DNA of 64,000 nucleotides, taken from Steinernema hermaphroditum. Its lineage: Eukaryota > Nematoda > Chromadorea > Rhabditida > Steinernematidae. The position numbers and the translations under genes are program-made. Position 1 is the first letter of the stretch; each line of letters starts with the position of its first letter. Shown here piece by piece: positions 21,201 through 30,415 of the stretch. The notes beneath the pieces were generated by a model. The model saw only the letters and a program-made list of their open reading frames with translations, did no database searches and was not told the DNA's origin. Location of the stretch: the NCBI GenBank assembly GCA_030435675.1, contig CM059624.1, forward strand, positions 1,884,769 through 1,948,768, given 5' to 3'.

Positions 21201-23420
21201 CTTCTCATCCTTGTTATTTGTTATCGTGTTGTTAACGTGCTTGTTTATATAAAGGTTTAATTACCCAAGTTTGAGGTGAATTATCCAAGTCCCGCGTGGC
21301 CGTTTGGTAGTGACAGAACCAGACGAGGCGAGCCCTCTGCTATAGTATTCAACGAAAGGCCTCACGGGACTCTAAGCACTTACAAGGGAACCTTCCTTAG
21401 TGAGTGATGCCGATCAGCATTAGGTTGAACGAATAGAATTTGAACTGGGGAGTCGCGTCCACGTAAACTCAATGGTCACTCACGAAGTTTCGTTGTCTGA
21501 AACTCATTTCATACTATATAAAAGAGATGAGTTCCTCGCACCAGATACGTCTCGATAGGACCCCATATGCATGTCCCTTTTGGAACGGAGGGACATCGAG
21601 TTGTAGCTCTGAGTTGGGACGTTTTGTTTGTGCATTCCTAGTTCTAGTTGAACTCAGCCTAAGTGCAGGCATGTGATAGTTTCGTGATCGGCTGTTTTCT
21701 TCTAAGTGCAGAGCTCCTAGTAATAAACTTTAAACATTTTATAAAAAACGCCAAAATATAGCATAAAGAAATAGAAAACGCTTTATTATTCATGCATCCT
21801 GTTTATCCCACTTGTGATATGATCAAAACAATCCGCTAAAAGCACTCAAAGATCTGCGCCGTTTCGTTCACTGAGCGATGATCGAATCGATGACGTTCTC
21901 AGGGTGATTTATGAGAACGTCGAGGGACCCATCTCGTGATTTGGAACAAAGAACGTTCAGAAGATGAGCTGAAAATTGAAGAAAGTGTTTTCGTGTGTGG
22001 TTGATATCCATGCCAATGTACAAGGTCCGAAAAATATGTATCATCGGATGTGCTCCTTAGGCATGGATGCATCGTGCCAGTATACCAAATGACTACTGGT
22101 CCTTAGACACCCTCTAAATTGGAGGCTCCAATGGATTTGTTTTTTTAGGAGGTAGAGCTAGCTTATAGAAAAGTGATGGAAAGAAAAAAAAAGAAAATTA
22201 GTAAAGATAAGAGCATTCGAAGCCCTTTTACATGGTATGCTAGAGCTCTACCTCTGACCCATATCTACTCAGCCGTCCATATGCAGACAAGGTCAGTAAG
22301 TATAAAATATCATTGTTTCCTTTTCGTTTACTACGTCCCTTTTTTATCTCGTTTGCGCTGTTTGCCTGTTTCCCGCCATAGAACCGCCACCCAAACCCTT
22401 CCCTTGATTTCATTCCTGAGCCCTCGAGCGGTCAACTATGCGACTGACTGTTCAGCGATACCTGGCTTCTTAGCAACAGCATCCAAAAAATCAGCACCAC
22501 CTTTAATTTTTCTTATCAACGACTGTTCCACGCGTCAACATCAATAGAACACTGTACTCTAGAACCTGGTGTTCCCCGACCCCCAACAATCAAAGATCGG
22601 TACATCTGATTTTTGATCCCATGAAGGTGTGCGGTCCCTTACCTAATTTTAGGTCACGATCTTAACCCAAAGTTTATAATTGATATTATAATGGGACTCA
22701 TCCATTAAACTGAGCAAAGTTTTCGACTAATTTGTGCTGAGCCCACTAAATAAGGGCCATTATTAGTGTTTACGGAAATCGTGATGTATCACCAGGCGTT
22801 CATGCATCTGGAGTGTAAACATGATATCATATCCTGTGACTATATAACAGCAGACCATTTCGTCAGTTCCACAGTTTGGCTTATTTTTTGGTAGCGCTTA
22901 GCAGCTCCTTGTTTACGTGTAACATGAAGCGATATGTGATATCCGTGTTGTTTTTCAAGGAAAAACACGTCTTATGGTCTTATGATAAGTCGTATTCTCT
23001 TACTTTTTGACGTCAAAACAAGGCAGTGACCCAAAACAACTAAAAATAGAAAAATCCATTGTTCCTTTGTCTCGCGGCGTTCTTTAAAGAAGCTCTACTT
23101 TTCCTATCTCTCTAGACAAGATCGATCACCGTTTTGGCTATCATCGCGGCGACCGTTCTCCGATCAAAACAGCATTTGTTATGTCTGGAATCGTGCTGGT
23201 CATTTCTCACGTATCTGTGGCGTTGAGCGGTCGGTTTTAATCGTGATGGTGACTGCAAAGAACTTTGCTGGACAAATTCGCCAATGTTCTTAACGAAATG
23301 ACTTGATTTGGTCATTGACTCTTTCCAGTGCATTTCTTCTGTATGAAAGCCTAACTTCTCAGTGGGCATTTCAAAATTTTGGAACGGAAAAGTTAAAGAG
23401 AAATTCAAAGGAAAAAGATC
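21201..23420. other. intergenic, nothing supported
   Basis: No conserved frames, RNA genes or clear repeats were seen. A 124-codon frame at 22,173-22,547 is low-complexity at its start and has no domain. Confidence 0.35.
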
Positions 23421-23492
23421 TGGAGGTATGGGGATTCGAACCCCAGCCCTCTCGCATGCTAAGCGAGCGCTCTACCCCTGAGCTATACCCCC
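23421..23492 (-). tRNA. tRNA-Ala (anticodon AGC)
   Basis: A 72-nt tRNA on the minus strand: acceptor GGGGGTA pairs with TACCTCC (one G-T pair), D arm TAGCTCAGGGG, anticodon loop TTAGCAT, T arm GGTTCGAATCC, discriminator A. The 72 nt look identical to the copy at 55,738-55,809. Confidence 0.95.
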
Positions 23493-23873
23493 ACAGTAAG
23501 ACATCATTGGCCAAGGCCCTTAGGTACATAGCCCGGACAAAGTATACTTTATCAAAATAAACACTTCCTTGAACTTCGTTCTTTTCCTGTGTTCTTCATC
23601 CCTTACTTCTTCCGCGTTTATTTACTCTCGCGCCAGCCGATCACGCCGATTGGCGCCAAACCCCTATTTGCTCAAGCATCAGGTCTGCACCCGTTCATCG
23701 ACCACCGCGATCGCAAGTACCCGAGACCAAACAAAAAGGAGGAGCATGACGTCTTGGCTGATCGATCGATTGCAGGAGAGTCGCTTTTAACACGCTTCCG
23801 CATCGCTTATCGCTCAGTCACATGTTCCACTAACTCGGCGCAAGGACTAGGAATCTTCTCTCTCTCCGCAAAG

Positions 23874-24131
23874 ATGAACCTCCGCGCCGGTCAACTCGTC
23901 GCCTCACGCATGGCCTTCGTCCCTAAGGTGTTCTCAAATGATCCTCTCATTACTCGGCTCTTTTAGATCCCTCTCCGTACTGTCCACTACAATGTCCACT
24001 CGCAGAACGAACGCCTTCGTTTGGCCACGGAACGTGCCAATCTGCTCTACAAGGAGCGAACCCAGAAGTTCCTCCGTCAGCAGATCGCCTACTTCTTCGC
24101 TCAGCTCATGAGCAAATTCAAGTTCTTCTAG
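23874..24131 (+). CDS. small two-exon protein, possibly mitochondrial
   Basis: Exon 1, 23,874-23,927, and exon 2, 23,967-24,131, flank a 39-nt GT-AG intron and give 72 residues. The N-terminus (MNLRAGQLVASRMAFVPK) is an Arg/Lys-bearing, acid-free amphipathic stretch compatible with a mitochondrial presequence. The body is basic and helical (RLRLATERANLLYKERTQKF) and ends in an aromatic-rich segment (QQIAYFFAQLMSKFKFF). Size and composition suggest a small subunit of a mitochondrial complex, but I cannot name it. Confidence 0.6.
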
Positions 24132-25109
24132 AAAGGATGAAGTACATGACCTTGTACATTGACCCCAAGCTTGCTGTGCTGAAGCTCGTTCCCTATCTTT
24201 TGTTGTTATGTACATACTGCTTACAGTAAACCTCTACACTGATTGGATTCACGAAGCAATGATTTAGAATTGACTGTTATAGGCACAAATGTGGCAGGGC
24301 ACACCCTTTTCGTATTAGCACCTTGAAAAACAGCGCAGCTGCCCCAAACAATGTGTCACCGCAATGACTTGTATTCGACCATTACGCCTGGGTGGTTCGG
24401 AAAGAATACGCATCTGAGGCACAAAAGCGGTTTGCCAAACAGAAAGATCAGGAAGATTACTGTAGGATGTAAACTTTTTGGCTGCCCTACCCGTTTCTCC
24501 CACTAACTTTCCGATCCGATACCTTGAACTTTTAACTATTTACGGGGTTTATCTTCACCACATAGAAGGTCACGTGAGCAGAATGAGGCGCAATACCGTA
24601 GTCCCCAGTCTCCTTGTGGCTTTGAACCAGGGCACAGCATCAGAGTCGAACAGGGCGATACGCTCAGTCGGCGGGGGGCGAATGCCTGGCATCGTTCACC
24701 AAGCTTTGCAATTGGCAGATATTTGCCACGTTAAACAGTCGTTCATTTTCAGCTCAATTAGTGATTGCTTTATCGTGAAGAGTAAACAAAGAATACGATG
24801 AAATGCCTCAAATTTACAATCCTTTATTTCGAGTTCTTTTTTTACGGCCCTCTCGGAAGTCGCCAGGCCCTTTTAGCAGGTCGCTGAAGATTTTATGCAG
24901 GTCAACCCATTGATTGAATTGAACACAAGCGCTTAAGGCCAAGTAGCTCTGCGAGGGCCAAAGTTCTCAATCTGTGTAAATAACCACGTTTTCCCATCAC
25001 CCGCTTTTTGTGAAGTTGGGTTTCCGTGGAGAAAGACGTAATAAGCCGAATAACCAAATCATATAAATCGTTTTCCATGTGTGTTGGTGACGATCGTCCT
25101 ATCTCATAA
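24132..25109. other. intergenic, nothing supported
   Basis: Short frames only. The 3' flank of the preceding gene is followed by unremarkable sequence up to the heat-shock array. Confidence 0.35.
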
Positions 25110-25525
25110 CTTACCTTAGTAAGTAGTTGCTCTTGGCCACCAATGTGGACTCAATGATAGTCCCGGCTCCCAGAAGGCCTGAAACACTGTAATTCTATCC
25201 ACAAGGAAAAGAAGCTGCTCACCGCCACCTCATTTACATGTTTTTGAAGAACATTCAAGCTTATTTTCTCAATCATGGACAACCATGCCGGTTGAGTTTT
25301 ACATTTATATTTGTGACTGATGACTCCTCTTTCACACTCAAAGGGGTTTCCGACCCTTGCAGAAGAGCCGCCCACCGCGGCGATTTCGCTTCGGGAAGGA
25401 CCCCGAAGCGCCGCCCACCGCCGCAACAACAACAACATCGCTGCTTTCACAATGTGTTCGATGTTCCCGAACCTCCGCGTGTGGTTGCGATCCTTCCACA
25501 AAAGCCGGAAGTGTCTTTATTCGAA
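25110..25525 (-). pseudogene. collapsed small-heat-shock copy: promoter and 3' flank only
   Basis: 25,340-25,520 is the inverted copy of the promoter block 25,535-25,705, forming a palindrome centred near 25,528. 25,245-25,310 matches the 3' flank of the intact copies (TTCTCAATC.....GACAACC/ACCGATGCC) and 25,110-25,230 matches 26,500-26,620 beyond it. The coding part that should lie between is absent. So a divergently transcribed partner once stood here and lost its ORF. Confidence 0.6.
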
Positions 25526-25640
25526 GCATCAAACTTCGGCTTTTCGAGGATCGCGTCCACACGCGAAGGTTCGGGAACATCGAACACATTGTGAAAGCAG
25601 CGATGTTGTTGTTGTTGCGGCGGTGGGTGGCGCTTCAGTG

Positions 25641-25713
25641 CCCTTCTCGAAGCGAAATCGCCGTTGGGCGGCCCTTCCGGAAGAGTCTCGAAATCGCCCT
25701 TTGAGTATAAAAG
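25641..25713 (+). promoter_or_regulatory. heat-shock promoter: HSE-like clusters and TATA box
   Basis: Inverted nGAAn modules occur in CTTCTCGAAGCGAAA (about 25,643-25,657) and CTTCCGGAAGAGTCTCGAA (about 25,674-25,692). A TATAAAAG box is at 25,706-25,713, about 63 bp before the ATG. This is the standard arrangement of HSF-driven promoters. Confidence 0.7.
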
Positions 25714-25775
25714 GGAGGTTCGCCGACCACAAAACAACTCTCATTTGAGAAATCGCCTCTGTGTCCTATCTCCAA

Positions 25776-26204
25776 ATGGCCCTTCTGCTCTCTGACTCCT
25801 TGTTCCCTGGACTCACTCCCTTCCGTTTTCGTCGTCGCCGCGATCCCTTTGCCGAATTCTTTGAGGAGTTCAATCCGGTGAGCTCACGCGTCTGCCGCAA
25901 AGATGGCGACTTCTCTGTGTCCCTCAAAACGTCCGAATTCGCACCCGAGGAACTGGAGGTGAGTGTCGTCGGCGACTTCATCGCCGTCGAGGGAAAACAC
26001 TTCTCCGAGTCCGAAAACGGTTCCGTCGAGCGCCACTTCTGTCAGAAGATCCGCATCCCCACCGACATCGATCCCGAATCCATTTGCAGCGCACTCGACT
26101 CCGATGGAAATCTCTGCGTTTGTGCGAAGATCAACAAGCCAGCGGTGGAGGGTGAAAAGCGCAATATTCCTATCGGGATTGCGGCGAAGAAGCAGGAACA
26201 GTGA
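25776..26204 (+). CDS. small heat shock protein (alpha-crystallin/HSP20), copy 1
   Basis: An intronless 142-residue protein from the ATG at 25,776. A short Arg-rich N-terminal arm (FRFRRRRDPFAEFFEEF) is followed by a complete alpha-crystallin domain (about residues 35-125; DFSVSLKTSEFAPEELEV, SVERHFCQKIRIP) and the C-terminal I-x-I/V-type anchor RNIPI. Small HSPs bind unfolding proteins as oligomers without ATP. Its promoter carries HSE-like sites and a TATA box. It converges with a near-identical copy at 26,911-27,339; the only residue difference I see is Thr versus Ser in KIRIP[T/S]DID. Heat-inducible expression is likely. Confidence 0.93.
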   Translation: MALLLSDSLFPGLTPFRFRRRRDPFAEFFEEFNPVSSRVCRKDGDFSVSLKTSEFAPEELEVSVVGDFIAVEGKHFSESENGSVERHFCQKIRIPTDIDPESICSALDSDGNLCVCAKINKPAVEGEKRNIPIGIAAKKQEQ

Positions 26205-26910
26205 TTGTGTCGTCACCTAAAAGTAATTATTTGTCGTATGTATTCATAAACACCGTCTAATAAATTGAATTTAAAATTGAACTGGCATCGGTGTCCTTGA
26301 TTGAGAACAAAGGTTGAAAGTTCCTCGAAAAGATTTTTCTTTGGGCTGCTTCCCAGTAGCCTAAAGTGTCCAAGCCATTGACGCTTGTTGCCGCCATTTT
26401 GATCACTAACCATCACAGACACTGAGACTTAGCGCCGATTGCTCGGCGCCGTTCATCTCTCTCTCTCTCTCTCAGAAATAAGCTTAGTAAGTTCACTCGC
26501 ATGAGTTTAGTGAGCGTTCGTTCTTGGCTACCGTTGTGGGCCCAATGATAGCCCCGGCTCCAAAAAGGCCTGGAACACCTGGGAACCGTAGTTCGATCAA
26601 CGCGAAAAGAGATTATTTACCGCCTTCTCGTCCCCACCTGGCTGACCGCAAAAGCTGCCGAAGATTGGCTGCAACGCATCCTACACCTCCACCTGAACCA
26701 GGCCTGGAAGCCGTGCATGTAGATCGGTCTCTTGGGATCCCAAGTGATGGCTAGCGATCAAAATGGCCAAAAACCAATGGCCGTTTGAGGAACGTTCAAC
26801 CTTTTTTTCTCAATCAAGGACACCGATGCCAGTTGAATTTTAAATTCAAATTTATTAAACGGTGTTTATGAATACATACGACAAATAATTACTTTTAGGT
26901 GACGACACAA
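26205..26910. other. palindrome spacer between convergent HSP20 genes
   Basis: The 3' flanks are inverted copies out to about 26,325 and from about 26,790, each with an AATAAA-type signal. The middle holds a (CT)n run (26,457-26,472) and a block 26,500-26,620 that also occurs at 25,110-25,230. Confidence 0.55.
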
Positions 26911-27339
26911 TCACTGTTCCTGCTTCTTCGCCGCAATCCCGATAGGAATATTGCGCTTTTCACCCTCCACCGCTGGCTTGTTGATCTTCGCACAAACGCA
27001 GAGATTTCCATCGGAGTCGAGTGCGCTGCAAATGGATTCGGGATCGATGTCGGAGGGGATGCGGATCTTCTGACAGAAGTGGCGCTCGACGGAACCGTTT
27101 TCGGACTCGGAGAAGTGTTTTCCCTCGACGGCGATGAAGTCGCCGACGACACTCACCTCCAGTTCCTCGGGTGCGAATTCGGACGTTTTGAGGGACACAG
27201 AGAAGTCGCCATCTTTGCGGCAGACGCGTGAGCTCACCGGATTGAACTCCTCAAAGAATTCGGCAAAGGGATCGCGGCGACGACGAAAACGGAAGGGAGT
27301 GAGTCCAGGGAACAAGGAGTCAGAGAGCAGAAGGGCCAT
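26911..27339 (-). CDS. small heat shock protein (HSP20), copy 2
   Basis: The mirror copy of the gene at 25,776-26,204: 142 residues, same alpha-crystallin domain and RNIPI anchor, differing visibly by a single Thr-to-Ser change. Near identity of coding and flanking DNA suggests recent duplication or gene conversion between the arms. Intronless, with its own TATA and HSE-like promoter at 27,402-27,480. Confidence 0.92.
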   Translation of the reverse strand: MALLLSDSLFPGLTPFRFRRRRDPFAEFFEEFNPVSSRVCRKDGDFSVSLKTSEFAPEELEVSVVGDFIAVEGKHFSESENGSVERHFCQKIRIPSDIDPESICSALDSDGNLCVCAKINKPAVEGEKRNIPIGIAAKKQEQ

Positions 27340-27401
27340 TTGGAGATAGGACACAGAGGCGATTTCTCAAATGAGAGTTGTTTTGTGGTCGGCGAACCTC
27401 C

Positions 27402-27480
27402 CTTTTATACTCAAAGGGCGATTTCGAGACTCTTCCAGAAGGGCCGCCCAATTTCGCTTCGAGAAGGGCACTGAAGCGCC
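27402..27480 (-). promoter_or_regulatory. heat-shock promoter of HSP20 copy 2
   Basis: On the minus strand TATAAAAG lies at 27,402-27,409 with GAA/TTC modules at about 27,422-27,440 and 27,453-27,466. It matches the copy 1 promoter except for a short deletion near 27,450. Confidence 0.65.
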
Positions 27481-27607
27481 ACCCACCGCCGCAACAACAA
27501 CAACATCGCTGCTTTCGCAATGCGTTCGATGTTCCCGAACCTTCTGTGGTCGCGATGCTTCCGCAAAAGGCGGAAGTATATTTCCACCATGTTTGCAGCT
27601 AACAAAA

Positions 27608-27680
27608 AGAAACAGTGATTGCGTAACTGTCATCAAAAACTTTAACTGGCATCAGTGTCCATGATTGAGAACTACACAAA
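27608..27680 (+). pseudogene. 3' remnant of a fourth HSP20 copy
   Basis: AACAGTGATTG matches the end of the HSP20 coding region and AACTGGCATC.GTGTCC.TGATTGAGAAC matches the 3' flank of the intact genes, here in plus orientation. Upstream, 27,500-27,600 is promoter-like. The coding part is missing, mirroring the collapsed copy at 25,110-25,525. Confidence 0.55.
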
Positions 27681-27686
27681 GAAACA

Positions 27687-28331
27687 TTACTCCCTAGCAA
27701 AAACCATCGAAGGATTTCTGACACTTTGAACAGTACGATACCCTTTCTGTTCTCTTGTCATTTTTGTTTCAAGCTTCTCCATGATCTCCTCTGGCCACCC
27801 TCCCGACTCTGACAATACAACCTTCTTCAGTCTGCCAGAGTCCAGCTGCGCACTGATAAATCTACATAACCTCTTGGATGGAATGGCACTAACATGTATC
27901 TCCCTGAAATGTATATCCCGGAAATAACGCAGAATCTTATGTAGCTTCTTCGATGTGCTTGGATAGTTCTTAAAATGAAGTTCGGCGTCATTCAGGAACA
28001 TCCTCACGAACTTTATAACCTTCTTCATTTTGTTTTTTGATGAGTGATCTGTTCCAGTAAAACTCTGAATTCTGACTTTTGTAAATTGAAGATATTTCCT
28101 CGGAATCCTCTGAAGGTCTTCAAGTTTAGGTCCGCTTGTTAGAGATGGAAGCGATCTGGTGCAGTATGACCATCGTTTGTTGCTGTATCCGATGATAAGA
28201 GAGAAAGACTGGCGTCTCTCGCGGTAGATCTCGAATACAGCTTCCCATTGGCCAGTGAAACAACCACGTCTTGGTAGATTCCGTAACGTCGAAGCGACAG
28301 CATCGCGGAAGTGATAGGGAACGGTGTCCAT
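27687..28331 (-). CDS. MDTVPF-family protein, copy 5
   Basis: A single-exon gene of 214 residues from the ATG at 28,331 (MDTVPYHFRDAVASTLRNLP); an in-frame ATG five codons upstream is less likely. It follows the family order (W.AVFEIYRERR, DLQRIPRKYLQFTKV, IKFVRMFLNDAELHF, FISAQLDSGRLKKVVL, GWPEEIMEKLETKM) but is among the most divergent copies, and the FCDAV cysteine is Arg here. The C-terminal FISAQ..SGRL..V.L...WP string is what most recalls nematode F-box-associated repeats. The reading frame is intact. It directly abuts the HSP20 array. Confidence 0.7.
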   Translation of the reverse strand: MDTVPYHFRDAVASTLRNLPRRGCFTGQWEAVFEIYRERRQSFSLIIGYSNKRWSYCTRSLPSLTSGPKLEDLQRIPRKYLQFTKVRIQSFTGTDHSSKNKMKKVIKFVRMFLNDAELHFKNYPSTSKKLHKILRYFRDIHFREIHVSAIPSKRLCRFISAQLDSGRLKKVVLSESGGWPEEIMEKLETKMTREQKGYRTVQSVRNPSMVFARE

Positions 28332-28601
28332 CCGCTGGTTGGGCAATGACGCAAACGATGTAAATCGGAAATATGTTCGGTAGCGATGCCAAACATTCCT
28401 CGATTAGTCTAAGCCACGTGCAATGTATGGACAGATCAGAGATGGACAGATCCAAATGGACAGATCAGGAAGATTATTATAGGGCATTATAGGGCAAGGT
28501 AGAATAACATAACACTGACACTGACACCTAAACGACACCATATGACCTACCAAAACCATATTCTATAATAGCGAGATATGCGTGAACTTAGAGCGTATCT
28601 T

Positions 28602-28850
28602 TTACAGCTCTAAGCCGTAAGAGATACTCTCTTCGACGTCCCACTTTTGGTTATTTGTTAGATTCATATAGCAGATAATACGCGCTAAAGTCACCGCTCT
28701 ACATTTCTCCATGCCAGCGATGACTACGTCATCTAGGTAAACAAACATGGCTGAGTTGATTTGGCATCTCATAGCGTTCATGACTCTTTGAAATGTAGCT
28801 GGTGCGCCGCATAATCCAAAAGTCATGCGCATAAATATAACGAGAAAAAA
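28602..28850 (-). pseudogene. gypsy-type retrotransposon reverse transcriptase fragment
   Basis: The minus strand encodes FGLCGAPATFQRVMNAM and, about 20 residues on, the catalytic-type FVYLDDVVIAG. These are the finger and palm motifs of Ty3/gypsy-like reverse transcriptases. The fragment covers less than 80 residues, with a stop soon after, and is cut at its 5' side by a MITE-like end at about 28,850. Confidence 0.7.
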
Positions 28851-28854
28851 ACGA

Positions 28855-28907
28855 GGAAATTTCCGTTTTGCGGAAACGGAAACGGAATTCCGCACATCCC
28901 TGGTCCC
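28855..28907. repeat. end of a hAT-like MITE (GCACATCCCTG)
   Basis: The sequence ends in CCGCACATCCCTG, close to the terminus of the hAT-like element at 42,053-46,028 (GCACATCCCTG), and includes self-complementary GGAAACGG/TTCCG segments. The opposite end is not found; 29,518 carries a related TAGGGATGTGCGG string. Confidence 0.35.
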
Positions 28908-28909
28908 GG

Positions 28910-29101
28910 TCCGTGAAGCTCAGCACCGTCGGCAGCAGCAAGAAGAGGAGGGTCGCTGAAGAAGACGCGGCGCCAAGCAGCTCGAAGAAGCCAAAGGTGG
29001 CCGAAAAAGACGAGAAAAAAGTGAGCAGCCTGATGAGGCGAAAGCCGAGGCCGTACCTTGACTCGCTCCTGACGACGACAAGAAGGTGGAGGCTGTTTTG
29101 T
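28910..29101 (+). pseudogene. truncated paralogue of the KKRKPRPYLDSLL gene
   Basis: Encodes KKRRVAEEDAAPSSSKK and RRKPRPYLDSLLTTTRRW, matching the gene at 53,280-53,612 (KKRKPRPYLDSLLTTARRW), then diverges and stops within 12 codons. The N-terminal part runs into the MITE end. Likely a decayed copy. Confidence 0.5.
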
Positions 29102-29619
29102 AATTCCATTGCAATGTAACTATGATTTGTTGTGTTTTGTTTTGACTGTCGCCGCGCTGTCCCTCGCAGTCGGCGGCGTCATAAAATTATTCGTCGTCTA
29201 ACCGACGAAAGAAGACGGTCGCTCACTCTCCGTTCTTCACCCACACGGATCCATTTGATGGTACACGAGACCAACCGAGAACCTTCGCCGTCTCAGCTCC
29301 AGTCGAACGTCTCCGTTGTCTCCTCATTGATCGCGTTTATCTGCGTCATGCTAATTTAATTCGTTCTCAATTTCCCTTTGCGCCGTGTTACACGCAGAGT
29401 TTCAGCTACTCTATCGACAAATAACTAACTTTTCAGAATCCCCACGATTCTCATTAATCGACGTCGGCAACTATGAGCACCGTTTAAACAAAAAAGTAAG
29501 TTGTCTGAATAGTAGGGATGTGCGGAATTACGCAAATGTAAGGATTAATGGCTGAAAGCCCAGTGCGGGAAATCAGTTCATTTCCAAAACATCGCGATCA
29601 GATGTTCTTCGAGCGACCC

Positions 29620-29812
29620 GCCTATCAGACTGCGCAGATCAGATTACGACTGCCCAGGCATTGACTGGAACGGCCTCTATCCCCACTCGCTCGCCATGGG
29701 AGACATCGTCGAGTTGAAGGAGTATCAGCAACTTCGAAACCAAGAAGGTGAGATCCTGCCAGTACAGTCCTCCTTTCAGGATCTGAAGGACAAGCTGGGT
29801 TTGAGAGATTAG
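29620..29812 (+). other. short coding-like fragment
   Basis: An open stretch of about 55 codons (GIDWNGLYPHSLAMGDIVEL ... LKDKLGLRD) ends at TAG near 29,812. Its composition looks protein-coding but no start or acceptor is clear. It could be the last exon of an unrecognised gene cut by upstream rearrangement. The rest of 29,102-30,018 shows nothing. Confidence 0.25.
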
Positions 29813-30018
29813 TTTTGGTATTGATCTGAGGAGGATTAGGTGAGGAAGTTATCGTTCGCGGAGGAGGTTGCCCGCGAGGTGTGCCAGGGGCACGGGAGAA
29901 AGGAGTGAGGAGAGTGGTCTCAGTTCGAGAATAAGAGAGTGATTAGAGAAGTTCAAAGATAGTTAGGTTAAGTGAGACAGATAGGAAGCATCGAGGAGTT
30001 CAGAGAGAGGAAGCCGAC

Positions 30019-30256
30019 AGTAGTATGCTAAAGTTGGGTAACATAACTGGAAATGTGGAGGTTTGGGTAACAGATTTCGAAGTTTGGGTAACACGTTTTC
30101 AAGGTTCGGTAACATGTTACCCAAAGTCCGTCGCGGCGATAATTATATGCACGCGCGACCGCCGACGGTCTCTCTTCCTGGACTTAGAAAAATTCACTGC
30201 AAGTCGCTGTTTGGGTAACACTCGCCGCCGACGGCCCCTCTTCCCGAACTTAGAAA
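30019..30256 (+). repeat. Polinton left terminal inverted repeat
   Basis: Matches the inverted sequence at 40,602-40,839. It contains an iterated GGGTAAC motif at 30,036, 30,065, 30,086, 30,107 (CGGTAAC) and 30,213, plus the palindrome GTAACATGTTAC at 30,109-30,120. That palindrome block is repeated just inside the TIR at about 30,282-30,320. Confidence 0.9.
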
Positions 30257-30415
30257 AATTCACCTCCACAGGTCGGACTTTGAGTTCGGTAACATGTTAC
30301 CCAAAGTCCGTCGCGGCGATTCGCGACCCTCTTCCCGATTTGGACGGTCCCTCCCAAGGACACCACCGAACACCGCCGACGGCCCCTCTTTTCGAACGTG
30401 GCAGCATACAAAAAC

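Noticed and set aside
25320..25748. Overlapping open frames on both strands upstream of HSP20 copy 1
   Set aside because: They come from the palindromic promoter block and translate GTTGTTGTTG-type repeats; no domain.
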